Assembly: GCA_903839535.1 (NCBI GenBank)
Contig: CAIMCT010000276.1
Span: 1 to 42,785, forward strand
Source: an uncultured Desulfobacteraceae bacterium
GTDB lineage: Bacteria; Desulfobacterota; Desulfobacteria; Desulfobacterales; Desulfatirhabdiaceae
Reading direction: 5' to 3'
DNA: 42,785 nt
A program made the translations under genes and the position numbers. Every line of letters starts with the position of its first letter. Position 1 is the stretch's first letter. The notes beneath the pieces were generated by a model. The model ran no database searches, was not told the DNA's origin, and worked only from the letters and a program-made list of their open reading frames with translations. This document shows positions 1-7,045 of the stretch, piece by piece.

Positions 1-60
1 AGGAAACGGAAATCGATATTTCGTCACAAAACAGGTTTTAAGCGTTACACTATTCGCAAC

Positions 61-169
61 TTATACTGCGAACTGGCATAATCTGCGCTTTTCATAAACT
101 CCCTCTCCCAGCGGGGGAGGGTTGGGGTGGGGGATCAAAAACGTAAAATTATGCCAGTTCGCAGTATAA
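61..169. repeat. MITE-like palindromic element
   Basis: A perfect 22-bp inverted repeat has arms at 61-82 and 148-169 (reading TTATACTGCGAACTGGCATA at the left end). Between the arms lies a second, GC-rich palindromic stretch, CCCTCTCCC..GGGGGAGGG, at about 100-120. No transposase is encoded inside. The structure fits a small non-autonomous palindromic element or an extragenic repeat. Whether it is mobile cannot be judged from one copy. A related CCCTCCCC/GGGAGAGGG motif without these arms occurs at 41384-41430. Confidence 0.6.
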
Positions 170-205
170 CAAAGCGTAAACGTTTAATCAGAATCTCGTA
201 CATAA

Positions 206-241
206 TTTTGACCATAAGAAAATGGCTGTTTCTGAGGATTG
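206..241 (+). repeat. 36-bp direct repeat, copy 1
   Basis: This stretch matches 755-790 at 30 of 36 positions. The two share TTTTGACCAT at the left end and TGTTTCTGAGGATTG at the right end. One copy precedes the receiver gene and the other precedes the EcsC gene. Each starts with a TTGACC that could serve as a -35 box, so they may be duplicated promoter regions, or footprints of an insertion carrying the receiver gene. Confidence 0.5.
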
Positions 242-317
242 CCGCCGAACGTTCAACCCGGTATATACAACAAGCAGATGATACGATTCTCTTTTCGGTT
301 CAAAGCAAGGAAAAAAC

Positions 318-746
318 ATGCCAATAATTTGCCCCTATCGTGTTGTCCTGGCAGACGACCACGCGATATTCCGACAGTATTTGAAGCGGATTCTCATGGC
401 AGGAAGTGATATGGAAGTTGCCGGGGAAGCGGGCGATGGGCTCGAACTCCTTGCAATCCTTGCTTTGACTGTGCCGGCCGCACAGATGGCCATTGTTGAC
501 ATCACCATGCCGAATATTGGGGGAATCAAGGCGACCGCCGCGATAAAGCGCACCTGTCCCGCCACCAAGGTGTTGATACTGAGCATACATCGTGAGAAAC
601 AATACGTTCAGGAAGCCCTTTCAGCGGGTGCGGATGGATACCTGCTGAAAGAGGATACGGACATTGAGCTTTTCCCCGCCATCGAAAAAATCAGGCGGGG
701 CGGGATTTATCTTTCACTTCACCTGAACGAAATGGAATGCTTCTGA
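318..746 (+). CDS. stand-alone NarL/LuxR-type receiver domain protein
   Basis: The 142-aa protein is a complete receiver domain of the NarL/FixJ class. The acidic pair is D13-D14, the phospho-acceptor is D61 in VDITMP, and the conserved Lys lies in GYLLKE near the C-terminus. It stops soon after the receiver, so the usual LuxR-type DNA-binding helix-turn-helix is absent. It may be a single-domain regulator acting on a partner protein, or a response regulator truncated at its 3' end. AAGGAAA lies just upstream of the ATG. A 36-bp direct repeat flanks the gene on both sides. No histidine kinase is adjacent. A role in magnetosome control is possible from position only. Confidence 0.8.
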   Translation: MPIICPYRVVLADDHAIFRQYLKRILMAGSDMEVAGEAGDGLELLAILALTVPAAQMAIVDITMPNIGGIKATAAIKRTCPATKVLILSIHREKQYVQEALSAGADGYLLKEDTDIELFPAIEKIRRGGIYLSLHLNEMECF

Positions 747-754
747 TTGATTAG

Positions 755-790
755 TTTTGACCATTGCAAAATTATTGTTTCTGAGGATTG
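755..790 (+). repeat. 36-bp direct repeat, copy 2
   Basis: Second copy of the repeat at 206-241 (30 of 36 identical). It lies between the receiver gene and the EcsC gene, about 75 bp before the EcsC start codon, where it could carry that gene's promoter. Confidence 0.5.
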
Positions 791-864
791 TTTCAAGCCG
801 TTCCCTGGTTTAGAATGGTGCAAAAGTCGAGAGTAATGAATGTCTAAAAAATCTGTGGGATAAA

Positions 865-1737
865 ATGGTAATGCTTGACAATCCAGCTCAAAATACTTTA
901 GAGGGAGACTTCAAAAAATCAAAAAGCGAAATTCAAGTTAAATTGACAATGTTGAAACTTTCTCATGCAGATTATTTGGATTTAAAATACGCCAGGCAGC
1001 TTTTGAATAATCCAAGCCTTGCATCCAAAATTTTTAACAAGCTTGGAACCACAATCGAGAAAGGGTTGGAACGGTTGCCTGCTTGGTGGGGTGCCAGGGT
1101 GCAGGTGGTTTCTGAAAAAGCGTTGACACAGACTTTGAATCTGGCGGTTTTATCGATGAGAGATGGAAGCATAAGAACATCCTCTGAAAGAATGTATAAG
1201 ATGGTTGTCGCCGTATCGGGCGGTGTGGGCGGTGCTTTTGGGCTAACCGCCCTGGCGGTTGAATTGCCCATTTCCACCATCATCATGTTTCGTTCCATAG
1301 CGGATATCGCCCGCAGCACGGGCGAGGATATCCGATCGATCGAAACCCGGCTGGCCTGTTTGGAAGTGTTTGCGTTCGGTGGACGGTCACAATATGATGA
1401 TTGCGCTGAAAGTGGGTATTTCGCCGTTCGGGCCGGTTTATCCAAGACTGTTGGGGCCGCCAATAAATTCATTGCGGGATATGGTGCAGAAGATGGATCA
1501 CCGATTCTTGTAAAATTGATTTCACAAATATCCGCCAGATTCGGGGTTGTAGTTTCAGAAAAGGCGGCCGCCATTGCTATTCCGATTCTGGGGGCCGCCG
1601 GCGGGGTGTTGATTAATACGATTTTTCTGGAGCATTTCCAGTGCACGGCTCGCGGACATTTCATCATCCGGCGGTTGGAAAGGATATATGGAAAAGAATA
1701 TATTGAGGCTGCTTATAAAAGGCTTGACAGATGCTGA
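865..1737 (+). CDS. EcsC family protein
   Basis: The 290-aa protein matches the EcsC family (named after Bacillus EcsC). The conserved centre contains AVELPISTIIMFRSIADIAR and ACLEVFAFGG, about residues 132-175. Two hydrophobic, glycine-rich segments (about 113-133 and 233-255) may associate with membrane. The biochemical role of the family is not well defined; it has been linked to ABC transporter and secretion phenotypes. An ATG at 871 is an alternative start. The gene sits outside the recognisable mam genes and is probably a flanking gene rather than part of the magnetosome operon. Confidence 0.8.
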   Translation: MVMLDNPAQNTLEGDFKKSKSEIQVKLTMLKLSHADYLDLKYARQLLNNPSLASKIFNKLGTTIEKGLERLPAWWGARVQVVSEKALTQTLNLAVLSMRDGSIRTSSERMYKMVVAVSGGVGGAFGLTALAVELPISTIIMFRSIADIARSTGEDIRSIETRLACLEVFAFGGRSQYDDCAESGYFAVRAGLSKTVGAANKFIAGYGAEDGSPILVKLISQISARFGVVVSEKAAAIAIPILGAAGGVLINTIFLEHFQCTARGHFIIRRLERIYGKEYIEAAYKRLDRC

Positions 1738-1750
1738 AATATGATATAAA

Positions 1751-1796
1751 ATCTAAGCAAATCTAAGCAAATCTAAGCAAATCTAAATATTTAGAT
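1751..1796. repeat. decamer tandem repeat ending in a palindrome
   Basis: ATCTAAGCAA is repeated three times (1751-1780). It then runs into ATCTAAATATTTAGAT (1781-1796), a perfect 16-bp palindrome. It lies just after the EcsC stop codon. It could be a slippage product, a terminator-like element without a T-run, or a binding site array. Confidence 0.6.
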
Positions 1797-1942
1797 GCCG
1801 AGCAATGCTTTTTTTAGAAATTGTTGTTTTATCTGGTCAGTGACTTGGCAGTTGCAGTTCAACAAATTGTCATTTGATTGATCCTAAAAAAATGAGCTTT
1901 TTCTTACGTTTTTGAAGGAAGAAGCATTATCCAATTTAATTA

Positions 1943-2012
1943 TTGACCTGCGAATTGACCTTAAATCATATAGCAGAGCGGGTTTGCATCATACGACGTT
2001 TTCGCAAAAACG
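1943..2012 (+). promoter_or_regulatory. candidate promoter and hairpin ahead of mamI
   Basis: The 295-bp gap from 1738 to 2032 contains no gene. TTGACC at 1943-1948 could be a -35 box, with AT-rich TCATATAGC at 1966-1974 as a poor -10 candidate. Downstream, CGTTTT (1997-2002) and AAAACG (2007-2012) form a perfect 6-bp inverted repeat with a 4-base loop, 11 bases before the GGAGG ribosome-binding site. The hairpin could be an operator or a 5' UTR element. This is the only sizeable gap before the long plus-strand run, so a promoter is expected here, but the motif matches are weak. Confidence 0.3.
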
Positions 2013-2032
2013 ATGTCTGCATCGGAGGATAA

Positions 2033-2224
2033 ATGCTGCATATTATTTTAGGATTGTTTTTTCTCGCTTTGGGAATCTGGGGAATTTATGACGAATATTA
2101 TTACGTGGCCGATATCGTCAAGGGAGGACTTCCGATTTGTATGATGTTAATAGGCCTGTTAGCTACATTGGCAGGTTTCATACCGCCAAAAACAGAGGAG
2201 GAGGCATCGGAAAATGATGAATGA
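2033..2224 (+). CDS. mamI: MamI-like magnetosome membrane protein
   Basis: The 63-aa protein has two transmembrane helices (about residues 3-20 and 33-51) joined by a short loop (DEYYYVADIVKGG) and ends in an acidic tail. This size and topology match MamI, which in Magnetospirillum is required for forming the magnetosome membrane and is one of the few genes conserved across magnetotactic bacteria. GGAGG precedes the ATG. The 3' end overlaps the start of mamA. The pattern GLxxLxxGxxG...IVKGxLP recurs twice in the gene at 4166, which supports a shared family. Assignment rests on topology, motif and context because MamI sequences diverge strongly. Confidence 0.65.
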   Translation: MLHIILGLFFLALGIWGIYDEYYYVADIVKGGLPICMMLIGLLATLAGFIPPKTEEEASENDE

Positions 2225-2978
2225 TGACATTAAGGACGACGAAGAAATTCAGGAAACAGAAGAAAATGACGTTATCAAAAAGCCAGTCAAGACAAAGAAG
2301 AATAAAGCGCAAGCTAATCTATCAGGGGCGGAGCGCATAGGGCCTACCGCCACTTTTTATACGCATGCCTTTCTTCTTTTTTGCGGCCGTGTTTTAAACA
2401 AGACGCTGGATGCTTACAACTCCCTTTTTGCGTTGACCCCAAAAGACAAGGCCATGATTTACCGTAATATCAGCACGCATTACACCAAAAAGGGGTTGCA
2501 GGAAAAAGCCTTGAGCTATCTCAAGGAATGGACCCGGCTGGATCCATCGGATGCAGATGCCCAATATCAGTTGGGCGTAGCGCTGAGCGCGGCCGGTGAG
2601 ACCAGTAGTGCGCTTAAAGCATTTAAAAAGGTTTTGAATCTAAGCCCGACGCACAAAGGCGCACTGTATCGAAAAAGCGCGCTGCACCTAAAGCTGAAGG
2701 ATTTCAAGGCAGCCATAGAAGGATTGGAAAAGGTGTGCGAAAAGACACCGAACAATCCCAAGGTATATTATCTGATCGGGATCGCCTATGATGGATTGGG
2801 CGAAATAGACAAGGCCATTGAAGCCGTTAAAAAAGCCATTGAACTCAATCCCACGGAAATCAAATACCATCAACATCTCGGTTTTCTAAATGTGCGTAAG
2901 GACGACCACAAGGCCGCGGCCAAGCATTTTACCAAGGTGATGGAATTGGAACGCGAACTGGATGAAGACGATTATTAA
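2214..2978 (+). CDS. mamA: MamA, TPR scaffold of the magnetosome surface
   Basis: The 254-aa soluble protein has a charged N-terminus (rich in D, E and K) followed by about five tetratricopeptide repeats from residue 80 to the end, for example ALKAFKKVLNLSP and AIEAVKKAIELNP, each on a 34-residue spacing. MamA in other magnetotactic bacteria is a cytoplasmic TPR protein that coats the magnetosome membrane and serves as a protein-docking scaffold. The gene overlaps mamI by 11 bases; ATGs at 2214 and 2217 are both possible and a GAGGAGGAGG stretch lies upstream. A TPR protein on its own would be ambiguous, but its position between mamI and other magnetosome genes makes MamA likely. Confidence 0.8.
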   Translation: MMNDDIKDDEEIQETEENDVIKKPVKTKKNKAQANLSGAERIGPTATFYTHAFLLFCGRVLNKTLDAYNSLFALTPKDKAMIYRNISTHYTKKGLQEKALSYLKEWTRLDPSDADAQYQLGVALSAAGETSSALKAFKKVLNLSPTHKGALYRKSALHLKLKDFKAAIEGLEKVCEKTPNNPKVYYLIGIAYDGLGEIDKAIEAVKKAIELNPTEIKYHQHLGFLNVRKDDHKAAAKHFTKVMELERELDEDDY

Positions 2979-2990
2979 GCACTTCTAAGT

Positions 2991-3049
2991 AGCAAATCGT
3001 TATTTTCAATAATTTGTTGCTGTTAGGTTTTGGCTCAGACTTTGCTGAG
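2991..3049 (+). terminator. stem-loops between mamA and the cytochrome gene
   Basis: Just after mamA, AGCAAATCGTTATT and AATAATTTGTTGCT (2991-3021) form an imperfect long stem. A second small hairpin, CTCAG (3034-3038) with CTGAG (3045-3049), follows. Neither has a clear T-run. They may attenuate transcription or stabilise the mamA 3' end. Confidence 0.25.
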
Positions 3050-3093
3050 TGAAACGCTATTGAATCAAACTTCGCTAAAGTCCTGGATAATCA

Positions 3094-4071
3094 ATGAATT
3101 TGGTATATAAAACGGTGGTTCTTGTCCTTGGAACATTTTTTCTGTTGTCTTATTGCGATGATGGGGGACATTTTTTGGGGCATGCTGGAAATCTGGGGGT
3201 GCCAGCCCCTTCAGGAACGGGCGTACCTTTGAAAAACCAGAACATAATACGGGCAAACGCCACGGCTGTCTATTATGAACCGACGATCAAAAACATTGTC
3301 AGCACCGATTGTGCTAAATGCCATTCCGGGGCAAGCCGAAATCTGATGGATTATGACAGTTTGAAAATGTATGCGGATAGCGGGATGCTGGGGGCCATGG
3401 TTCAGGGTCCCATGCGACGGTTTGCCGGAAATGATGCTCAGACGATAGTGACATGGGCCCAGAACGGTGCGCCTGAAAAATCCGCTTCCGTGCGTGATGC
3501 AACACCGAAGAACCAAAACATGTTAAAGGCAAATGCCAGCGCCATATACTATGAGCCGACGATTAAGGACATTATCAGCACCGATTGCGCTCAATGCCAT
3601 TCCGGTCCAAGCCGAAATCTGATGGACTATGACAGTTTGAAAATGTACGCGGATACCGGACTGCTGGCAACCATGGTTCAGGGTCCCATGAGCCAGTTTG
3701 CCGGAAGTGATGCTCAGACGATAGTTACATGGACTCAAAACGGTGCGCCGGAAAAATCCCCTACAACCCGTGTTTTTTTTCGATCAGGTGGCGGTGGCAA
3801 CTGCCCGCCGGGCCAAATGCCGGGTGCATCGGGATTACAGGGCCAGGGTCCAATGACCTATAATAACGGCATACGGCAAGTTCTGGCCAAGGACTGTTTA
3901 CGTTGCCATTCCGGCCCTTTCCGAAATCTGACGACTTACGATAATGTCAAGGTTTATGTGGACAACGGACTTTTAAGGACACTGGTGGGTATTGGCGGTC
4001 CAATGCATCGCTTTGCCGGTCCGGACAGCCATCTGATCATCGCCTGGATTGATAACGGGGCTCCGCAATGA
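3094..4071 (+). CDS. tri-haem c-type cytochrome of three repeated domains
   Basis: The 325-aa protein has an N-terminal signal or anchor segment (residues 5-20), then three cytochrome c domains. Haem motifs are C73-AK-CH, C165-AQ-CH and C268-LR-CH. Each is followed about 30 residues later by GPM (M107, M199, M304), a plausible Met axial ligand, and by a W..NGAP ending typical of class I cytochromes. Domains 1 and 2 are a 92-residue (276-bp) tandem duplication, very similar in DNA; domain 3 is diverged. It should act in the periplasm or magnetosome lumen in electron transfer, perhaps iron redox control. It resembles the cytochrome-type Mad proteins of deltaproteobacterial clusters, but I do not assign a number. 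Confidence 0.8.
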   Translation: MNLVYKTVVLVLGTFFLLSYCDDGGHFLGHAGNLGVPAPSGTGVPLKNQNIIRANATAVYYEPTIKNIVSTDCAKCHSGASRNLMDYDSLKMYADSGMLGAMVQGPMRRFAGNDAQTIVTWAQNGAPEKSASVRDATPKNQNMLKANASAIYYEPTIKDIISTDCAQCHSGPSRNLMDYDSLKMYADTGLLATMVQGPMSQFAGSDAQTIVTWTQNGAPEKSPTTRVFFRSGGGGNCPPGQMPGASGLQGQGPMTYNNGIRQVLAKDCLRCHSGPFRNLTTYDNVKVYVDNGLLRTLVGIGGPMHRFAGPDSHLIIAWIDNGAPQ

Positions 4072-4169
4072 CGATCTCAAATTCCGTTTCACCCATCAAG
4101 CCAATATTGAACAGCCGTCGGATTGACGGATATGAAACGACGATAACACAAGGGCGAGGATTCAAATGA
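4068..4169 (+). CDS. possible 33-aa linking peptide
   Basis: A 33-codon frame starts with an ATG overlapping the cytochrome stop (ATGA at 4068-4071) and ends with a TGA overlapping the ATG of the next gene (ATGA at 4166-4169). The peptide (MTISNSVSPIK...GRGFK) has no recognisable domain or membrane segment. The double ATGA overlap suggests a translation-coupling mini-ORF carrying ribosomes from the cytochrome to the MamI-like gene. It could also be chance; nothing else supports a functional peptide. Confidence 0.35.
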   Translation: MTISNSVSPIKPILNSRRIDGYETTITQGRGFK

Positions 4170-4510
4170 GAAAAGGACACATTATCACAGGACTGACCAT
4201 TTTTAGCTTGGGTTTGTTTTTTGTTTATATGAACAGCGTGTTGGTGGTTGGCCTGATTAAGGGGGCTGTTCAACCGCTTTTCATTTTGATCGGCCTTGCC
4301 TTGTTGGCTGCCGCATTTTTCGCCAAAAAAGAATACAGAACAGCAAATTCAATTTTAGCCAGCATATTTCTCCTGATTGGGTTATATGGGCTTTTTGCTG
4401 GCGGTGATGAATACTACGCTACTCTCGATTTTTTTAATGGTTTTCTCCCCATCTTATTAATCGTTGCGGGAGTGGCTTCCATGATCCATGGAATTAGGCA
4501 ATTAACCTGA
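4166..4510 (+). CDS. internally duplicated MamI-like membrane protein
   Basis: The 114-aa protein has four hydrophobic helices arranged as two copies of a two-helix hairpin. The N half (ITGLTIFSLG...LIKGAVQP) and C half (LASIFLLIGLYG...FFNGFLP) each follow the pattern seen in the 63-aa MamI-like protein at 2033 (LGLFFLALGIWG...IVKGGLP). The C half even keeps a DEYYATLDF loop close to MamI's DEYYYVADI. It looks like a gene fusion or tandem duplication of a MamI-type unit. A magnetosome membrane location is inferred. It sits between the cytochrome gene and mamQ. Confidence 0.7.
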   Translation: MRKGHIITGLTIFSLGLFFVYMNSVLVVGLIKGAVQPLFILIGLALLAAAFFAKKEYRTANSILASIFLLIGLYGLFAGGDEYYATLDFFNGFLPILLIVAGVASMIHGIRQLT

Positions 4511-4538
4511 CAATTATGGTATCCAATAAAGAGTTATC

Positions 4539-5441
4539 ATGATGAAGAGAAATATATCGAATATTATTCAAAGTGCTTACGGCAGAATATACAGCCTGGA
4601 TCAATATGAATCGGATCAGTATGAATCGGACCAGCATGAACTGGTTACAAAGCACCGATTTTCTCCTGCCACATGGGAACCCTTTGTGGCTTTCACGAAA
4701 AATCATTGGGCCCGTATTACGCTGATTTCATCCGCCATTATATTGGCGGTGGGGTCCGTCTATTATTACAACCAGATGCTCATTGCCCAGTATAGTGTGG
4801 AATCCGCCTCGGGAAATGTGAAAGCCTTGATGGAGCGGCGTCAGGATACATCTGTCAATCTTTCAATGTCGGTGTTCCACTACACTGTTCATGAATGGAC
4901 TGTGTTGACCGACATCGTTAGGATGCGCGCGGATATGACAAGAGATCATTATCAGCAGCAACCTTTACCCGGTAATTCGGACCAGACATCTGTCAACCCG
5001 AATCAGTCGGCGACAGCCGATAATGACAATCCTGCGGCTCCAAAATCGATTCAAGCCGGAGCGACAGATTCAAAGACACAGGTATCGGCAAAAATCGAAC
5101 CAGTCGATCCCAAAAACGTGGGAATTTCGGCTAAGCAGCAGGAGGTCATGAAGTTGGCTTCCGCTTTCGGTCTGAAACCAGTAGGCGGTTTGTTGGCCTT
5201 GTCAGAAGATCATCCGGACCTGAAATCGACGGGTCCATTTCTGACACTGATGACATCTTTAACCGATGTGGAAAAAGATCTGGCCGCTGCCAGGCTTAAA
5301 TACAACAGTGAGGTTAATATCTACACGACCACCATTACCATGTTTCCTAACAATATTTTTGCAAAAATATTTGGCTTTAAACCCGTGCCTTACTATGAGG
5401 CTACCAAAGAAGCCATGCAGTTTGCACCGATTATATATTAG
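4539..5441 (+). CDS. mamQ: MamQ, LemA-like magnetosome membrane protein
   Basis: The 300-aa protein has a short cytoplasmic N-terminus with a small repeat (SDQYE three times, residues 24-38), one transmembrane helix (about 58-77), then a LemA-like helical region starting YNQMLIAQYSVESASGNVKA and containing the LemA-style segment MERRQDTSVNLSMSV. A Q/N/P/A-rich linker (about 145-195) is inserted before the C-terminal helical part. MamQ is a conserved magnetosome protein of the LemA family, required for magnetosome membrane formation in Magnetospirillum. ATGs at 4539 and 4542 are both possible. The linker length is unusual for a LemA protein. Confidence 0.75.
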   Translation: MMKRNISNIIQSAYGRIYSLDQYESDQYESDQHELVTKHRFSPATWEPFVAFTKNHWARITLISSAIILAVGSVYYYNQMLIAQYSVESASGNVKALMERRQDTSVNLSMSVFHYTVHEWTVLTDIVRMRADMTRDHYQQQPLPGNSDQTSVNPNQSATADNDNPAAPKSIQAGATDSKTQVSAKIEPVDPKNVGISAKQQEVMKLASAFGLKPVGGLLALSEDHPDLKSTGPFLTLMTSLTDVEKDLAAARLKYNSEVNIYTTTITMFPNNIFAKIFGFKPVPYYEATKEAMQFAPIIY

Positions 5442-5492
5442 TTAGCCCCTGTTGCTGGCGGTTAGTGGCCACCATTTCTGGAATATCGGAAT

Positions 5493-5999
5493 ATGTCAAC
5501 AAAGATAAACACAAGCACCTATAACTTATCGCTCTTTGGTCATGGAACGGTAAAAATGCGCGCGATTTTTGTCGGCGTTCTGGCGGTGCTGGGAGCCGTG
5601 TATGCATTTACTTCCGATTATAATTTGGCCACAGGTTCCGGCAACCTGTGCATGGTGCTTTTTCTTGCGGCAAACGTTTATTTCCCAGCCAAGCGGATTC
5701 GTCTCAAATACAATTTCAAGAATGTTCAGCACTATTTCGACAGGATGCTTATATACCATGTTTGGCTGAATACGGCCTCTTTTCTGGTCGCTTGTCTCCA
5801 TTGCTATGTCTCCCTATGGTCAAACAATTGGCTGATTGTAGCCCTTATTCTCATGGGATGGCTTACTTTCGGGGGGTTTCTTATGTTTATCAAGTATCCT
5901 CCAGGCAAGGTCAAAAAGGGACTTTATATTTTGCATACGCAGCAAATCCTTTTTTTCGTGATGATTTTTGCGATGCTGAAGGGGCATTATGTGATTTAG
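5493..5999 (+). CDS. five-helix membrane protein, b-type cytochrome-like
   Basis: The 168-aa protein has five predicted membrane helices. Helix 3 carries H89 and H103 (HX13H) and helix 5 begins with H148 and ends with H165. The HX13H pattern and overall hydropathy recall the ferric reductase-like transmembrane domain, in which paired His bind two b haems across the membrane. No flavin or NAD domain is present. With c-type cytochromes and iron-sulfur proteins nearby, a role in moving electrons across the magnetosome or inner membrane, possibly for iron reduction, is a reasonable inference. I do not recognise a named family member. Confidence 0.6.
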   Translation: MSTKINTSTYNLSLFGHGTVKMRAIFVGVLAVLGAVYAFTSDYNLATGSGNLCMVLFLAANVYFPAKRIRLKYNFKNVQHYFDRMLIYHVWLNTASFLVACLHCYVSLWSNNWLIVALILMGWLTFGGFLMFIKYPPGKVKKGLYILHTQQILFFVMIFAMLKGHYVI

Positions 6000-6028
6000 A
6001 ATTTCAATTCGTAAAGGTTTGATCAACC

Positions 6029-6160
6029 ATGTTTATTCTTAAAATTATCGGATTTGTGATAATCATCGCGGTGTTGGTGTTCGCAGTTTATCTACTGAAA
6101 GCGGTTTCGGAAATGGAAGCAGAGATCAAGGCCGAGCGGCCGTTGAAGGATGAAGAATGA
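6029..6160 (+). CDS. 43-aa single-span membrane peptide
   Basis: A 43-codon frame encodes a hydrophobic N-terminal helix (MFILKIIGFVIIIAVLVFAV) followed by a charged tail (EMEAEIKAERPLKDEE). Its TGA overlaps the mamB start codon as ATGA (6157-6160), the usual sign of translational coupling. The position directly before mamB suggests a small magnetosome membrane protein or a partner of the MamB transporter. No specific family is recognised. Confidence 0.65.
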   Translation: MFILKIIGFVIIIAVLVFAVYLLKAVSEMEAEIKAERPLKDEE

Positions 6161-7035
6161 AATACCGAGCATGCCGGAAATGCGCCGACAGTGTTGGTGT
6201 CGTCAATGTGGTTGGCAATATCCTGATGATCCTTATCAAGGGATATATGGGCGTGGTGGGCCAAAGCCGAGGACTGATCGCCGATGCCGTCCATTCCTGC
6301 GCCGATCTTTTGGCCACTCTTGTCATGATAATCGGGCTGAAACTTTCCGACCGTGAAGAGGATGCCGATTATCCTTATGGTTATGGAAAGATCGAATATA
6401 TCGTATCCATTATTATCTATTTGTTTTTGATGGTGATCGCCGCCTTTATTATCTATGAGGGCATTGTGAGCATCGTGCAGGGGCGAAAAGTCATTATTTG
6501 CTGGTCGGCAGCCTGGGGCGCCATTATCGCCATTGTAATAAACGAACTCATGTTTCGCCAAAGCGTCTGCGCAGGCAAACAGATCAACAGCCCATCAATG
6601 GTGGCCAAGGCTTGGGAATCCCGATCGGATGTCTATGCCTCCATCGCGGTATTGATCGGGATTATCGGCGCAAAGTTGGGATTTCATTTTATGGACCCGC
6701 TGGCGGCGGCTGTTGTCGGAGTGATCATTATCAAGATTTGTATCGAATACATAAAAGAATCCTCATTGAATCTTTTGGACAAGGCACCTGAAGAAGAAAT
6801 TCTTGTAAATGCCACAAAAGCGCTGGGGACGGTAGAAACCGTCCGCGGGGTCAAAAATATTTTTGCCAGAGAACTGGGTCAGTATATGGAATTTGAAACA
6901 GAACTCTATGTCTCTGCCGAAACGTCCGTGTCCCAGTGCGAAACCATAAAAAAGAATGTGAAACAGGCCATAGCCGATTCGATCGACCGAAAGACCATCG
7001 TTAAGGTCAGATTATTTGCATTTTCAGACAGCTAA
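6157..7035 (+). CDS. mamB: MamB, cation diffusion facilitator
   Basis: The 292-aa CDF protein aligns with MamB: CxxC at C6/C9, IADAVHSCAD in helix 2, YPYGYGKIEY, then NELMFR..C.G...NSP...KAWESRSD, which is close to the MamB-specific pattern. The predicted transport site is H46, D50, E154 and D158, so metal-binding side chains are all present (Glu stands where Magnetospirillum MamB has Asp). The C-terminal cytoplasmic domain (from about 205) would dimerise. MamB loads iron into the magnetosome and also nucleates membrane invagination in model strains. It overlaps the preceding small ORF by four bases; the next gene starts 10 bp after its stop. Confidence 0.88.
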   Translation: MKYRACRKCADSVGVVNVVGNILMILIKGYMGVVGQSRGLIADAVHSCADLLATLVMIIGLKLSDREEDADYPYGYGKIEYIVSIIIYLFLMVIAAFIIYEGIVSIVQGRKVIICWSAAWGAIIAIVINELMFRQSVCAGKQINSPSMVAKAWESRSDVYASIAVLIGIIGAKLGFHFMDPLAAAVVGVIIIKICIEYIKESSLNLLDKAPEEEILVNATKALGTVETVRGVKNIFARELGQYMEFETELYVSAETSVSQCETIKKNVKQAIADSIDRKTIVKVRLFAFSDS

Positions 7036-7045
7036 AGCAGGTGAT

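Noticed and set aside
127-327. 66-codon open frame on the plus strand
   Set aside because: It overlaps the palindromic element, has a composition typical of noncoding sequence and shows no domain or ribosome-binding site.
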